Assembly (NCBI RefSeq): GCF_030695085.1
Contig: NZ_JAUYTS010000045.1
Location: 1 to 49,644, forward strand
Source: Falsiroseomonas sp.
GTDB lineage: Bacteria; Pseudomonadota; Alphaproteobacteria; Acetobacterales; Acetobacteraceae
Direction of reading: 5' to 3'
Length of the DNA: 49,644 nt
The translations under genes and the position numbers were made by a program. Below, one piece after another: positions 26,401 to 34,341 of this stretch (position 1 is the stretch's first letter; every line of letters starts with the position of its first letter). A model generated the notes under the pieces. It did no database searches. It was not told where the DNA came from and worked only from the letters and a program-made list of their open reading frames with translations.

Positions 26401-28458
26401 TCAGGCCAGGGGGCCGCGCCAGAGCTGGATGCCCGGGCGCGAAGCGGCCCGGGGGTCCGCCAGTTGCAGCGCGGCCGGGCGTTCCGCCACCAGTCGCCAC
26501 TTCTCGGACAGCATCCTGATGGCGGCGTTTTCCTCCGCGCGGTTCAGCGGGGCCAGCATCAGCCAGCGCACCCTTTCCTGCAGCGCCGGCAGCCCGCGGG
26601 AGGTCAGGCCGACCAGCAGGCGGGGGATGCCGACGCGGAGGTAGTCCCAGCTTTCCTCCCGGGTCAGCAGATCCTGTGCCAGCGCGCCGCGTGGCGGAAG
26701 CTTGTCCGGGTCCGAGCCGACCGCGGCTTGCAGAAGCGTGGTCTCGCCGTCCAGCCCCGCCGTCTGCAGCGCGGTGAGCAGCCGGCCAAAGCGGCCGGGG
26801 TCGGATTCCGTGGCGTGCAGCACTGGCGTCAGCCCGCGCCGGCGGCTGGCCAGCGCCGCGGCGAGCGGCAGGTCGGGTTGCGCAGCGCCGAGGAACAGCG
26901 CCCGCCAACTGTCCCGTGCCCCGTCCAGGCTGCGCGCGAGGCCAACCCATTCGGCGCCTTCCTCGGTCGCCCCGGCCGGCATGGCGGTGCCGCACACCGC
27001 CTCCCGCGCTGCCGCCACCTGCGCCGCACCAAGCGGGTCCTCCGCCGCCGCCGCCACGGGCGCGGGCTTCGGAGCCGCGGGTTTCGGCGCGGGGGGCGCT
27101 GCCGGTGTGGGGTTTGGCGGAGGCGACGCGGCCGCGGCCGGCTTCGGCGCGGGGGGCGATGCCGGTGTGGGGTTCGGTGCGGAGGGTGCTGCCGCGGCCG
27201 GTTTCGGCGCAGGGGGCGCTGCCGGGGCCGGATTCGGTGCGGGGGACGCTGCCACGGCCGGCTTCGGCGCGGGTGGCGCTGCCGCGGCTGGTTTCGGCGC
27301 AGGGGGCGCGGCCGGGGCCGGATTCGGCGCAGGGGGCGCTGCCGCGGCTGGTTTCGGCACAGGGGGCGCGGCCGGGGCCGGATTCGGCGCAGGGGGCGCT
27401 GCCGCGGCGGGCTTCGGCGCGGAGGGTGCTGCCGCGGCTGGTTTCGGCGCAGGGGGCGCGGCCGGGGCCGGATTCGGTGCGGGAGACGCGGCCGCGGCCG
27501 GCTTCGGCGCGGGGGGCGCTGCCACGACCGGCTTCGGCGAAGGGGGCGCTGCCGCTGCGGGCGGCGGCGCGGGGGGCTTCTCGGTGGGGGGCGTGGCAGC
27601 CTTGGGCTGCGACGGGGGCGCCGTTGCCGCAGCGGCCGGCTTTGCCAAAGGCGCATCGGTTGCCGCGGGGCGCGCCGGGGGCGGTTCCGTCGCGGATGCG
27701 GGCGCCGCCTTCAGGACCGGCCGGCTGGAAAGAATGGTCTGCGGCGTCGATGCCGGGGCCGCGGTCTGCGCAGGCGCATCGGTTGCCGCGGCGGGCGGTG
27801 CCGCCAGCAGGCCGGTCTTGCCCCACTCCGTGGCCGGCAAGCCGGTCTCCCGCGGGGCCGGCTGCGGCGGGGTGCCTTCCGCCAGCGGTGGCGCCGAGGG
27901 GCCGGGCTCGCCCGGCTCGGCGGGGTTCCCGCCAAGCGATGCCAGCAGCGGGCTGGCCCAGATCGGGGTCGCGGGCCGGGCCGGCGCGGTGGTGGCCAGG
28001 AAAGACAGCAGGCCGGCCGTGGGCTGCGGCGCAGCGAGCTCCGGCGGCGGGGCCGGGGGCGCCATCAGCAGCGGGGGTGGCAGGGCCGGGGCGGGCGGTG
28101 CGGTGGAAAGCAATGCGGCCAGGGGTCCGAGCCCCGCTGGCGGCGCGTCCCTGGCCAGCGGCGCCGGGGCCTGCGGCGCCGGGGCCTGCGGCACCGGGTC
28201 CGCGACCTCCGGCGTCAGGGCCTCGGCCGTCCGGGCCCGGGCGCCGTCTGCCGCAGGCGCCGTGGCGGCCTGCGCGCCGATCTGGGCCGGGTCCCCGTTC
28301 TGGCAATCGGTATGGCCATCGGTCGGGTCTCTGGTCTGCGCGCCGGGGGGGGGCTGCGCCACGACCTCGGTCACAGGCGCCAGCAACCCCTGGCGCGGCG
28401 CCAGTGAGGCACGCAGCCGGGCCGCCCAATCCACGACACCCTTGTCCTGCTGCGCCAT
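26401..28458 (-). CDS. Large Pro/Ala/Lys-rich repeat protein with C-terminal FkbM-like domain
   Basis: A 685-residue protein. Residues 1-300 are low-complexity Ala/Pro-rich; 305-464 consist of 16 decapeptide repeats of types PPAPKPAAAA and PPAPNPAPAA; about 480-685 is a globular domain. The globular part shows TPVLHATESDPGRFGRLL, TTLLQAAVGS, and later LRVGIPRLLVG with VRWLMLAPLNRAEE. This spacing recalls FkbM-type methyltransferases, but the glycine-rich SAM motif is not visible, so it may be degenerate. No signal peptide is present. ATG 28458 has GGGGAGG five bases upstream; a GTG precedes it. The repeats may act as a flexible spacer. Function is unknown. Confidence 0.8.
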   Translation of the reverse strand: MAQQDKGVVDWAARLRASLAPRQGLLAPVTEVVAQPPPGAQTRDPTDGHTDCQNGDPAQIGAQAATAPAADGARARTAEALTPEVADPVPQAPAPQAPAPLARDAPPAGLGPLAALLSTAPPAPALPPPLLMAPPAPPPELAAPQPTAGLLSFLATTAPARPATPIWASPLLASLGGNPAEPGEPGPSAPPLAEGTPPQPAPRETGLPATEWGKTGLLAAPPAAATDAPAQTAAPASTPQTILSSRPVLKAAPASATEPPPARPAATDAPLAKPAAAATAPPSQPKAATPPTEKPPAPPPAAAAPPSPKPVVAAPPAPKPAAAASPAPNPAPAAPPAPKPAAAAPSAPKPAAAAPPAPNPAPAAPPVPKPAAAAPPAPNPAPAAPPAPKPAAAAPPAPKPAVAASPAPNPAPAAPPAPKPAAAAPSAPNPTPASPPAPKPAAAASPPPNPTPAAPPAPKPAAPKPAPVAAAAEDPLGAAQVAAAREAVCGTAMPAGATEEGAEWVGLARSLDGARDSWRALFLGAAQPDLPLAAALASRRRGLTPVLHATESDPGRFGRLLTALQTAGLDGETTLLQAAVGSDPDKLPPRGALAQDLLTREESWDYLRVGIPRLLVGLTSRGLPALQERVRWLMLAPLNRAEENAAIRMLSEKWRLVAERPAALQLADPRAASRPGIQLWRGPLA
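27067..27546 (-). repeat. Tandem 30-bp coding repeats, about 16 units
   Basis: The minus strand encodes 16 decapeptide units with alternating KP-AAAA and NP-APAA versions, frequently paired into 60-bp superunits. Units differ by a few substitutions, mainly third positions and A/S, K/N, V/A changes. The array is contiguous, without spacers, and stays in frame, so copy-number change would lengthen or shorten the protein by 10 residues. Confidence 0.85.
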
Positions 28459-28537
28459 CACCGCCTCCCCATCCCGCCTTCCGGCGTCTACCAGCCGCGA
28501 CGGGGCGCCTCAACCGCTGATGGAAGCAGCCCCCCGC

Positions 28538-29860
28538 TCAGGGGGCGAAGCGGGCCGGGGCGCCGGTGGGCTCGCCCAGCACCGCATCGTCGCGCATCAC
28601 CGCCTGGCCGCGGATGATGGTCATCACCGGCCAGCCGGTGCAGGAATACCCGGCGAAGGGCGTCCAGCCGCAGGGGGAGGCGATCCAGCTTTCCTCGATG
28701 ATGCGGGTCTTCTTCATGTCCACGACGGTGAAATCGGCATCGTAGCCGGCGGCCATGCGGCCCTTGCCGACCAGGCCGAAGACCCGCGCCGGCCCGGCAT
28801 TCATCAGGTCCACCAGCCGCGGCAGGGAAAGCCGGCCGGCGCTGACATGGTCCAGCATCACCGGCACCAGCGTCTGCACGCCCGTGAGCCCGGCGCCGCA
28901 TTCCGGCCAGGGCTTTTCCTTCGACGCCCGGCTATGCGGCGCGTGGTCCGACCCCACGCTGTCCACCGTGCCATTCGCCACCGCCTCCCACGCCGCCGCC
29001 ATGTGGCGCGCGTCGCGGATCGGCGGGTTCATCACGCCGTAGCCGCCGAGGCGGTCATAGACCTCATCCGTCTGGGTAAGGTGGTTCAGCAGCACCTCCA
29101 CCGTGCAGACGTCGCGGAAATCCTTCAGGTAGTTCAGTTCCTCGGCGGTCGAGACGTGCAGGATATGCGCCGGCCGGCCGGTCTTGCGCGCGATCGCCAT
29201 CAACCGCCGCGTGCCGAGGAAGGCGCATTCCACGTCGCGCCATTCGGCATGCATCCGGTGCGGCATGCCGGTGGTGTAGGCGCCCTTGCGGGCCTGCAGG
29301 CGGTATTCATCCTCGGAGTGGTAGCTGATGCGGCGCCGGCCGCTGCGCATCACGGCCTCCAGGCTGGCATCATCCTCCACCAGCAGGTCGCCGGTGGAGC
29401 TGCCGGCGAAGACCTTCACGCCGCAGACATTCGGCTCGGCTTCGAGCGCCGCGAGTTCGGCGATGTTGGATTTCGCGGCGCCGACATAGAAGCCCATGTC
29501 GCACCAGGCGCGGCCGGCGATGAAATCCCGCTTCCAGTCCAGCCTCTCCCGCGTCGTGATGGAGGGGTTGGTGTTGGGCATGTCGAACACCGTGGTCAGC
29601 CCGCCGAGCACCGCGGCCTTGGTGCCCGTGGCGATGGTCTCCACCGCCGCATCGCCCGGCTCGCGCAGATGCACATGGCTGTCGATCAGGCCGGGCAGCA
29701 CATGCAGGCCGGCGCAGTCGATGGTCTCCGCCGCCGTGGCGGTGCGCAGATCGCCGATCGCGGCGATGCGGCCGGCGCGGACGCCCACATCGGTGGCCTC
29801 CATCCCCCAGGGCAGGACCACGGTGCCGCTGCGCAGGACGAGGTCGTAGGTCTGGGTCAT
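28538..29860 (-). CDS. pyrC: Dihydroorotase
   Basis: A 440-residue amidohydrolase closing carbamoyl-aspartate to dihydroorotate in pyrimidine synthesis. Metal ligands are His 62 and His 64 (DSHVHLREPG) and carboxylated Lys 149 (CGVKVFAGSSTGD); HSEDE, HILHVSTAEE and SDHAPH supply the remaining His/Asp residues. Length and the DSHVHLREPG/SDHAPH pair fit type I dihydroorotases; allantoinase or hydantoinase are less likely alternatives. No other pyr gene is adjacent. The low-GC island begins shortly upstream of its start. Confidence 0.88.
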   Translation of the reverse strand: MTQTYDLVLRSGTVVLPWGMEATDVGVRAGRIAAIGDLRTATAAETIDCAGLHVLPGLIDSHVHLREPGDAAVETIATGTKAAVLGGLTTVFDMPNTNPSITTRERLDWKRDFIAGRAWCDMGFYVGAAKSNIAELAALEAEPNVCGVKVFAGSSTGDLLVEDDASLEAVMRSGRRRISYHSEDEYRLQARKGAYTTGMPHRMHAEWRDVECAFLGTRRLMAIARKTGRPAHILHVSTAEELNYLKDFRDVCTVEVLLNHLTQTDEVYDRLGGYGVMNPPIRDARHMAAAWEAVANGTVDSVGSDHAPHSRASKEKPWPECGAGLTGVQTLVPVMLDHVSAGRLSLPRLVDLMNAGPARVFGLVGKGRMAAGYDADFTVVDMKKTRIIEESWIASPCGWTPFAGYSCTGWPVMTIIRGQAVMRDDAVLGEPTGAPARFAP

Positions 29861-30162
29861 GGCGGCGCTGTCCTCTGCTGTCGGGGTTTCTATAAGCGTC
29901 CGGTGGCGCGCGGCCCAGCCACGTAAAGGCTGTCTGCGGATGATGGCGGGAGGGCGGAAAGGGTGGGAGCGGCCAAGCTGCTGTCAAAAAGCTACGGCGA
30001 CATGTCGTAACAGTGAGCTTGGTACGAAACGGTGAAGCTTTGCCGACCGACCCTACAGAGCTGAGCTTGCGAAGCCTGTCACCCAAGGGGTGACACGGTA
30101 GGCCCAAAGGCGCAGTCTAGTTTGCATTAAGATTTGGTTGGTGACGGGACAATGGGGGGAGC
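29861..30162. other. 302-base intergenic region at left edge of the island
   Basis: No convincing gene was found. The GC-rich part near pyrC (to about 29930) should carry the pyrC promoter on the minus strand. Composition then changes, with AAAAAGCTAC, GTAACAGTGAGC and later TTTGCATTAAGATTTGG. A perfect inverted repeat lies at 30077-30095. The run GGGGGGAG just before ATG 30163 can serve as ribosome-binding site. No tRNA-like fold was recognised and no flanking direct repeat was found by eye. Confidence 0.6.
30077..30095. promoter_or_regulatory. Perfect inverted repeat upstream of the island genes
   Basis: TGTCACCC-AAG-GGGTGACA: eight-base arms with a three-base spacer, 68 bases before the first island gene. 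It could be an operator for the two-gene cassette, a small hairpin in the leader, or a recombination remnant. No cognate regulator is encoded in the island. Confidence 0.4.
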
Positions 30163-30873
30163 ATGGGCCTAGAGGATCACTACCGAGGTTTGTTCGCTCA
30201 GGCGGGAGCCGCGTTGGAAAGTCTGACCGCCGAGAGCGATCAACTTGCTGAATTCACGAGCGTCCACAACATTGCAAATGAACTTGAGACACTAGTGCGT
30301 GCTGTAAACAATAGGCCGGAACTCGTCGTGTACGAGCACGCTCTTCAGGAATTTCAATTCTCTTTATACGCAGCAGCCGGAGGAAGTTACCGTCACGCGC
30401 ACATCAGTTTGCGTTTGTGTTTCGAATTATTTAGCGCGGGGGTCTTATTTTCTGCGCACGAGATTAAACTTCGAAATTGGCTTTCTGGGGCTGAGAATAG
30501 CGATGTGAACTGGGGGCAGATCACCCACCCGGAGACCGGCATATTTTCGACGTTCTTCGTCAGATCCTTTAATTCCGAACTTTCTTCATCTGCAAAACAG
30601 TACCAAGTAGTGGCGCTGAAGGTTTACAGAGAATGCTCCGAATTTGTTCATGGAAATGTGCAGACACACGGCAGCATAGGAAGGCCGATAGAATATAATG
30701 CCGACCTTCTCCGAGGTTGGGCTGATCGTGTAAAGGCGGCACGAATATGCATAATATTTGCCTTTGCGGGACGCTATTTGGCGCTTCTCGAAAACACTAG
30801 ACGTAACCAAATAGAGAGCATCATGACTGAGAATCTGGGTCACCTCCCCGCCGTTCGTGCGGCCTATTCATAG
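30163..30873 (+). CDS. Uncharacterised helical protein, HEPN/Abi-like
   Basis: A 236-residue protein, mostly alpha-helical with no signal or membrane segment. Features include SLRLCFELFSAGVLFSAHE (83-101), WLSGAENSDVNW and the conserved-looking YRECSEFVHGN (155-165). The last resembles the S-x-x-V/I-H-G helix found in HEPN-like and abortive-infection-associated proteins; a canonical RxxxxH RNase motif is not obvious. Start ATG 30163 follows GGGGGGAG. The downstream ATPase begins nine bases after its stop, so they form one operon. Low-GC codon usage marks it as acquired. I do not recognise a named family; a sensor or effector role with the ATPase is inference. Confidence 0.8.
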   Translation: MGLEDHYRGLFAQAGAALESLTAESDQLAEFTSVHNIANELETLVRAVNNRPELVVYEHALQEFQFSLYAAAGGSYRHAHISLRLCFELFSAGVLFSAHEIKLRNWLSGAENSDVNWGQITHPETGIFSTFFVRSFNSELSSSAKQYQVVALKVYRECSEFVHGNVQTHGSIGRPIEYNADLLRGWADRVKAARICIIFAFAGRYLALLENTRRNQIESIMTENLGHLPAVRAAYS

Positions 30874-30882
30874 GAAGACAAG

Positions 30883-32490
30883 ATGGCTGATTTCTTTTTT
30901 AGAACTGAAGATATTCGACCCGAGGAGGTGGGCCAGTATTTCGTCGAGAGTCGACATGATCGACGCATTGTGGATGCCCTCAAAAACAGGAATCCGACAA
31001 TTCTGATAGGAAGCCGCGGTGTGGGAAAATCATTTCTCCTCCGGGTGGCGCAAAAGGAACTTGTGGATGTCTTTGATCGGGAGCGTGTTTTCCCTGTCTA
31101 TTTGAGTTTTGTCCGGAGTTCGTTGCTTCAATCCAGCGATCCGGAGCGTTTCAAGCATTGGATGCTGGCTAAGATTAGCTCCGCGATCATTCGCGGACTT
31201 CAAAAGCAGGGGCTGCTTACCTCGCTTCCCAAAGCTGCTCAGCGTCTTGCCGGAGGTGAGGTTACGGACGCTCATCTCACGGCGATCGAATCCGTGGCGG
31301 AGGCATACGAAAACTCGTGGCGAGACCCCACGGCAACGATTAATAGTTCACAGGTGCCGCCCGTTGACGCGCTGAAGGAGGCGCTTGAGGACTTAGCTGA
31401 CGAGCTAAATGTAAAAAGATTCGTTCTCTTGATCGATGAGGCCGCGCATATCTTCGTGCCTGAGCAGCAGCGTCAGTTCTTCACTCTATTTAGAGATCTC
31501 AGAAGCCATTGTGTGACGTGTAATGCTGCTGTCTACCCAGGGGTGACGAGTTTTGGGGATACATTTCAACCCGCTCATGACGCTACTATGCTTTCGCTTG
31601 ATCGGGATGTGCTTGCGCAAGACTACATAGAAAACATGCGTGAGATCGTCGAGAAGCAGGCTGATGCCGCAACCCTTAAAAACATCGCTCAGTATGGTCG
31701 TAATTTCGCAGTTTTAGCGTATGCGGCGTCTGGAAACCCTCGACTTCTCTTGAAGACGCTTGCTGCGGCCTCGAAGGTTAATTCCAATCAGGTTAACGAA
31801 ACCGTCAGGGAGTTTTATCGGGTCGAAATATGGTCTGAGCATTCTGTGCTTGCTGAAAAATATGCCGGACATCGAGAGGTGACGGATTGGGGGAGGCAAT
31901 TCATAGAAAGTCAAGTTCTGCCGGACATAAAATCAAAAAACGAATCATATTTGGCGGCCGACAAAAATACTAGTGCCTATCTATGGATACATCGCGACGC
32001 ACCGGCCGCGGTGAAGGAAGCGCTGAGAGTTTTATCATATACTGGAGTCCTCAGTGAACAGTCGTCGGGAATCAAGGCGAGTCGAGGCGAGATTGGGACC
32101 CGGTACATTGTGAACCTAGGTTGTTTATTTTCGCTCGAGGCCGCTCCTGCGTCGACGGCTTTTGATATTGCTAGGGGCCTAACCCCCAAGAGGATGACCG
32201 AATTCGGTGCTCATCACGCTTATTACAGATCTCTTGTCGAGCAGGTAGATAAAGCGCCGGCCCAGATCGGCGGATATGCCTTAGCCGGCCAGCTCGCGAA
32301 ATCTATTTCGGTTCTTGATCTTTCCGAGTGGCAGCGTGGGAAACTTCTCGAGCTTAGCTTACACACCATCGGGGATGTTCTGAATGCGACTGAGCAGAAG
32401 CTTAAAGAGGCGTCCTATGTAGGCGATGTCCGCGCCCGACGCATGCGGAACGCAGCAGTCGCGGCCGTTCTCGAATACCTCTCTGGCTAG
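30883..32490 (+). CDS. ORC/Cdc6-like AAA ATPase with C-terminal helix-hairpin-helix
   Basis: A 535-residue P-loop ATPase. Walker A is GSRGVGKS (43-50) and Walker B is VLLIDEAAH (181-189, Asp 185/Glu 186). SGNPRLLLKTL is a typical ORC/STAND sensor-2-like lid motif with GNPR. A helical/winged-helix region of about 200 residues follows. The last 45 residues (LSLHTIGDVLNATEQ... YVGDVRARRM) look like tandem helix-hairpin-helix DNA- or protein-contact motifs, as in RNA polymerase alpha-CTD or RuvA. Ribosome-binding site AGGAAG lies before ATG 30883. Such ATPases occur beside effector genes in defence islands; here the partner is the upstream helical protein. The cellular role is not established. 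Confidence 0.85.
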   Translation: MADFFFRTEDIRPEEVGQYFVESRHDRRIVDALKNRNPTILIGSRGVGKSFLLRVAQKELVDVFDRERVFPVYLSFVRSSLLQSSDPERFKHWMLAKISSAIIRGLQKQGLLTSLPKAAQRLAGGEVTDAHLTAIESVAEAYENSWRDPTATINSSQVPPVDALKEALEDLADELNVKRFVLLIDEAAHIFVPEQQRQFFTLFRDLRSHCVTCNAAVYPGVTSFGDTFQPAHDATMLSLDRDVLAQDYIENMREIVEKQADAATLKNIAQYGRNFAVLAYAASGNPRLLLKTLAAASKVNSNQVNETVREFYRVEIWSEHSVLAEKYAGHREVTDWGRQFIESQVLPDIKSKNESYLAADKNTSAYLWIHRDAPAAVKEALRVLSYTGVLSEQSSGIKASRGEIGTRYIVNLGCLFSLEAAPASTAFDIARGLTPKRMTEFGAHHAYYRSLVEQVDKAPAQIGGYALAGQLAKSISVLDLSEWQRGKLLELSLHTIGDVLNATEQKLKEASYVGDVRARRMRNAAVAAVLEYLSG

Positions 32491-32577
32491 CGCCGGTTTC
32501 GGTTGTTTGATGTCAATCTCCAGGTGTCCAATTTGGATCGAGAGGAGACATTCCGCCCCGCATTCGGCGGCACCCAC

Positions 32578-34341
32578 TCACCCCCCCAGCACCTGCCACA
32601 CATCCCCCGCCACATCCCGCCGTTCCACATGCGCACGGTGCCACAGCGCGTAAAACAGCAGGTGCCAGGCGGCGAAGCCGCGGTGCTTGTCGCCGCCGGC
32701 GTGGCGGAACAGCGCCGCCACGCGGTCGGGCTTCGCCACCTCCGCCACCCCCGGCTGCGCCGCCACAAGCGGGCCGAGGCGTTCCCCCACGCCGCCAATC
32801 CAGGCAGCGACGGGGACCGTAAAACCCTGCTTGGCGGCGAAGGGTTGCGCGCCCGGCACATGCCGGGCGGTCCAGGCGCGCAAAAGCCATTTGCCGGTGC
32901 GGCGGCGCACCTTCAGGTTGTCCGGCAGTCGGAAGGCGCAGGCGGCGACTTCCGGGTCCAGGAACGGCGTGCGGCCTTCCAGCCCATGCGCCATCAGGCA
33001 GCGGTCGAGCTTGGCCAGAAGGTCATTCGGCAGCCAATCGGCGATATCGGCGGCCTGGGCGGCCTGCAGGCGGGTGCGGCCGGGCAGGGCGGTGGCGGCC
33101 TCGGCCGCGGCGATGCCGTCCCGCCAGGCGCGCGGCGCTTCCCGCAGCACATCCTTCACATGGTCGAAGGCGCCGGTGGCGCGCGGCCGGCGGCCCCACA
33201 GCCAGAGCGGCCGCATGGCGCTGCGGTAGCGGCCATAGCCGCCGAACAGCTCATCCCCGCCCTCGCCGGACAGCACCACCTTCACATCCTGCCGCGCCCG
33301 GCGGGCGAGGAACCAGGTGGGGATGATGGCGTAATCCGCCGCCGGGTCGTCCATCGCCGCGACGATTTTTGGCAACTCGCGCCAGACCTCGGCCTCGGTC
33401 ACCGTGATGGTAGTGTGGATGGCGCCGTGGGCCTTGGCGGCGGCTTCCGCCGCGGCGCGTTCATCCGCGGCACCCGGCACGTCGAAGCTGGCGGTGAAGG
33501 CGCGCACCGGCTGGCTGTTCAGCCGGGCCATCATCGCCAGCACGGCACCGGAATCGATGCCGCCCGACAGGAACAGGCCATAGGGCACGTCGCTGCGCTG
33601 GTGCAGGCGGACGCTGTCCTCGAAGGCAGCATCGAGGCGGGCCAGCGCGTCCTCCTCCGTCACCGGCACCGGGCCGCCCTCGGGCAGCGCGGCGCGACGG
33701 TGGCGTTCGACGATGGCGCCATCGGCGATCACCACCGTTTCTCCCGGCAGCACGCGGGTGATGCCCGCAAAAATCGTCTCGGCGCCGGTGGTGAACTGGA
33801 TCTGCAGCAGTTCGTCCCGCGCCTCCGCCCGCACCACCGGCCGCACCAGCCCGGCGGCGAGCAGCGCCTGCGGTTCCGAGGCGAAGGCGATGCCGCCCGG
33901 CACCTCGGCCAGGTACATCGGCTTGATGCCGAAGGGGTCGCGCGTCAGCACCAGGCGGCGCGTGGCGCGGTCATGCAGCGCCATGGCGTACATGCCGCGC
34001 AGCGCCAGCGCCGTCGCCGCCGCGCCATCGCGGCGATAGAGGTGCAGCGGCGGTTCGCAATCCGATCCCGTGGCGCAGACCAGCGCATGCGCCTCCCGCA
34101 GTTCCAGGTAGTTGTAGACCTCGCCATTGGCGACCAGCGTGGTCGGGCCGGCGAAAAGCGGCTGGTCGCCGGTGGCCAGGTCGATGATCGCCAGGCGGTT
34201 ATGCGCCAGCCCGACATTGTCCGCGATGTGCACGCCCTGCCCATCCGGCCCGCGATGCGCCAGCGCGGCGAGCATGGCGTGCAGGATGGCGGGATCGGGC
34301 GTCAGGCCCTGCTTCAGGGCGAGGCCGGCAATGCCGCACAT
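32578..34341 (-). CDS. asnB: Asparagine synthase (glutamine-hydrolysing) family protein
   Basis: A 587-residue amidotransferase with an N-terminal Ntn glutaminase domain (Cys 2 in MCGIAG, then RGPDGQG, LAHNRLAIIDL, VANGEVYNY) and a C-terminal ATP-pyrophosphatase domain with the SGGIDSG loop and GEGGDELFGGY. AsnB makes asparagine from aspartate; paralogues in polysaccharide loci amidate sugars or peptides. Its start overlaps the stop of the glycosyltransferase by one base (TGATG), so it is the third gene of an envelope-glycan operon and a sugar-modifying role is plausible. The last 40 residues include a conserved FYALWHR-type end. Confidence 0.9.
   Translation of the reverse strand: MCGIAGLALKQGLTPDPAILHAMLAALAHRGPDGQGVHIADNVGLAHNRLAIIDLATGDQPLFAGPTTLVANGEVYNYLELREAHALVCATGSDCEPPLHLYRRDGAAATALALRGMYAMALHDRATRRLVLTRDPFGIKPMYLAEVPGGIAFASEPQALLAAGLVRPVVRAEARDELLQIQFTTGAETIFAGITRVLPGETVVIADGAIVERHRRAALPEGGPVPVTEEDALARLDAAFEDSVRLHQRSDVPYGLFLSGGIDSGAVLAMMARLNSQPVRAFTASFDVPGAADERAAAEAAAKAHGAIHTTITVTEAEVWRELPKIVAAMDDPAADYAIIPTWFLARRARQDVKVVLSGEGGDELFGGYGRYRSAMRPLWLWGRRPRATGAFDHVKDVLREAPRAWRDGIAAAEAATALPGRTRLQAAQAADIADWLPNDLLAKLDRCLMAHGLEGRTPFLDPEVAACAFRLPDNLKVRRRTGKWLLRAWTARHVPGAQPFAAKQGFTVPVAAWIGGVGERLGPLVAAQPGVAEVAKPDRVAALFRHAGGDKHRGFAAWHLLFYALWHRAHVERRDVAGDVWQVLGG

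Larger units (their letters stand above)
29930..32540. other. Lower-GC genomic island with a two-gene cassette
   Basis: Between pyrC and asnB the base composition drops visibly and codons ending in A or T (AAT, TTT, GAA, GTT, TCT) become common, in contrast to near-uniform G/C endings on both sides. The segment carries only two genes, both rightward. No transposase, integrase, tRNA or obvious target-site duplication is visible, so the mode of entry is not known. Boundaries are approximate. Confidence 0.75.

Noticed and set aside
27067..27546. Possible CRISPR array
   Set aside because: The 30-bp units are contiguous without unique spacers and remain in frame with a coding sequence, so they are protein repeats.
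26702..29926. A 1074-codon open frame on the plus strand rich in Gly-Ala-Gly repeats
   Set aside because: It is antisense to the proline-rich gene and dihydroorotase; its Gly/Ala repeats are the mirror of the 30-bp coding repeats.
29861..30162. A tRNA or att site as insertion point for the island
   Set aside because: No cloverleaf, CCA end or flanking direct repeat could be found by eye, and no integrase gene is present.
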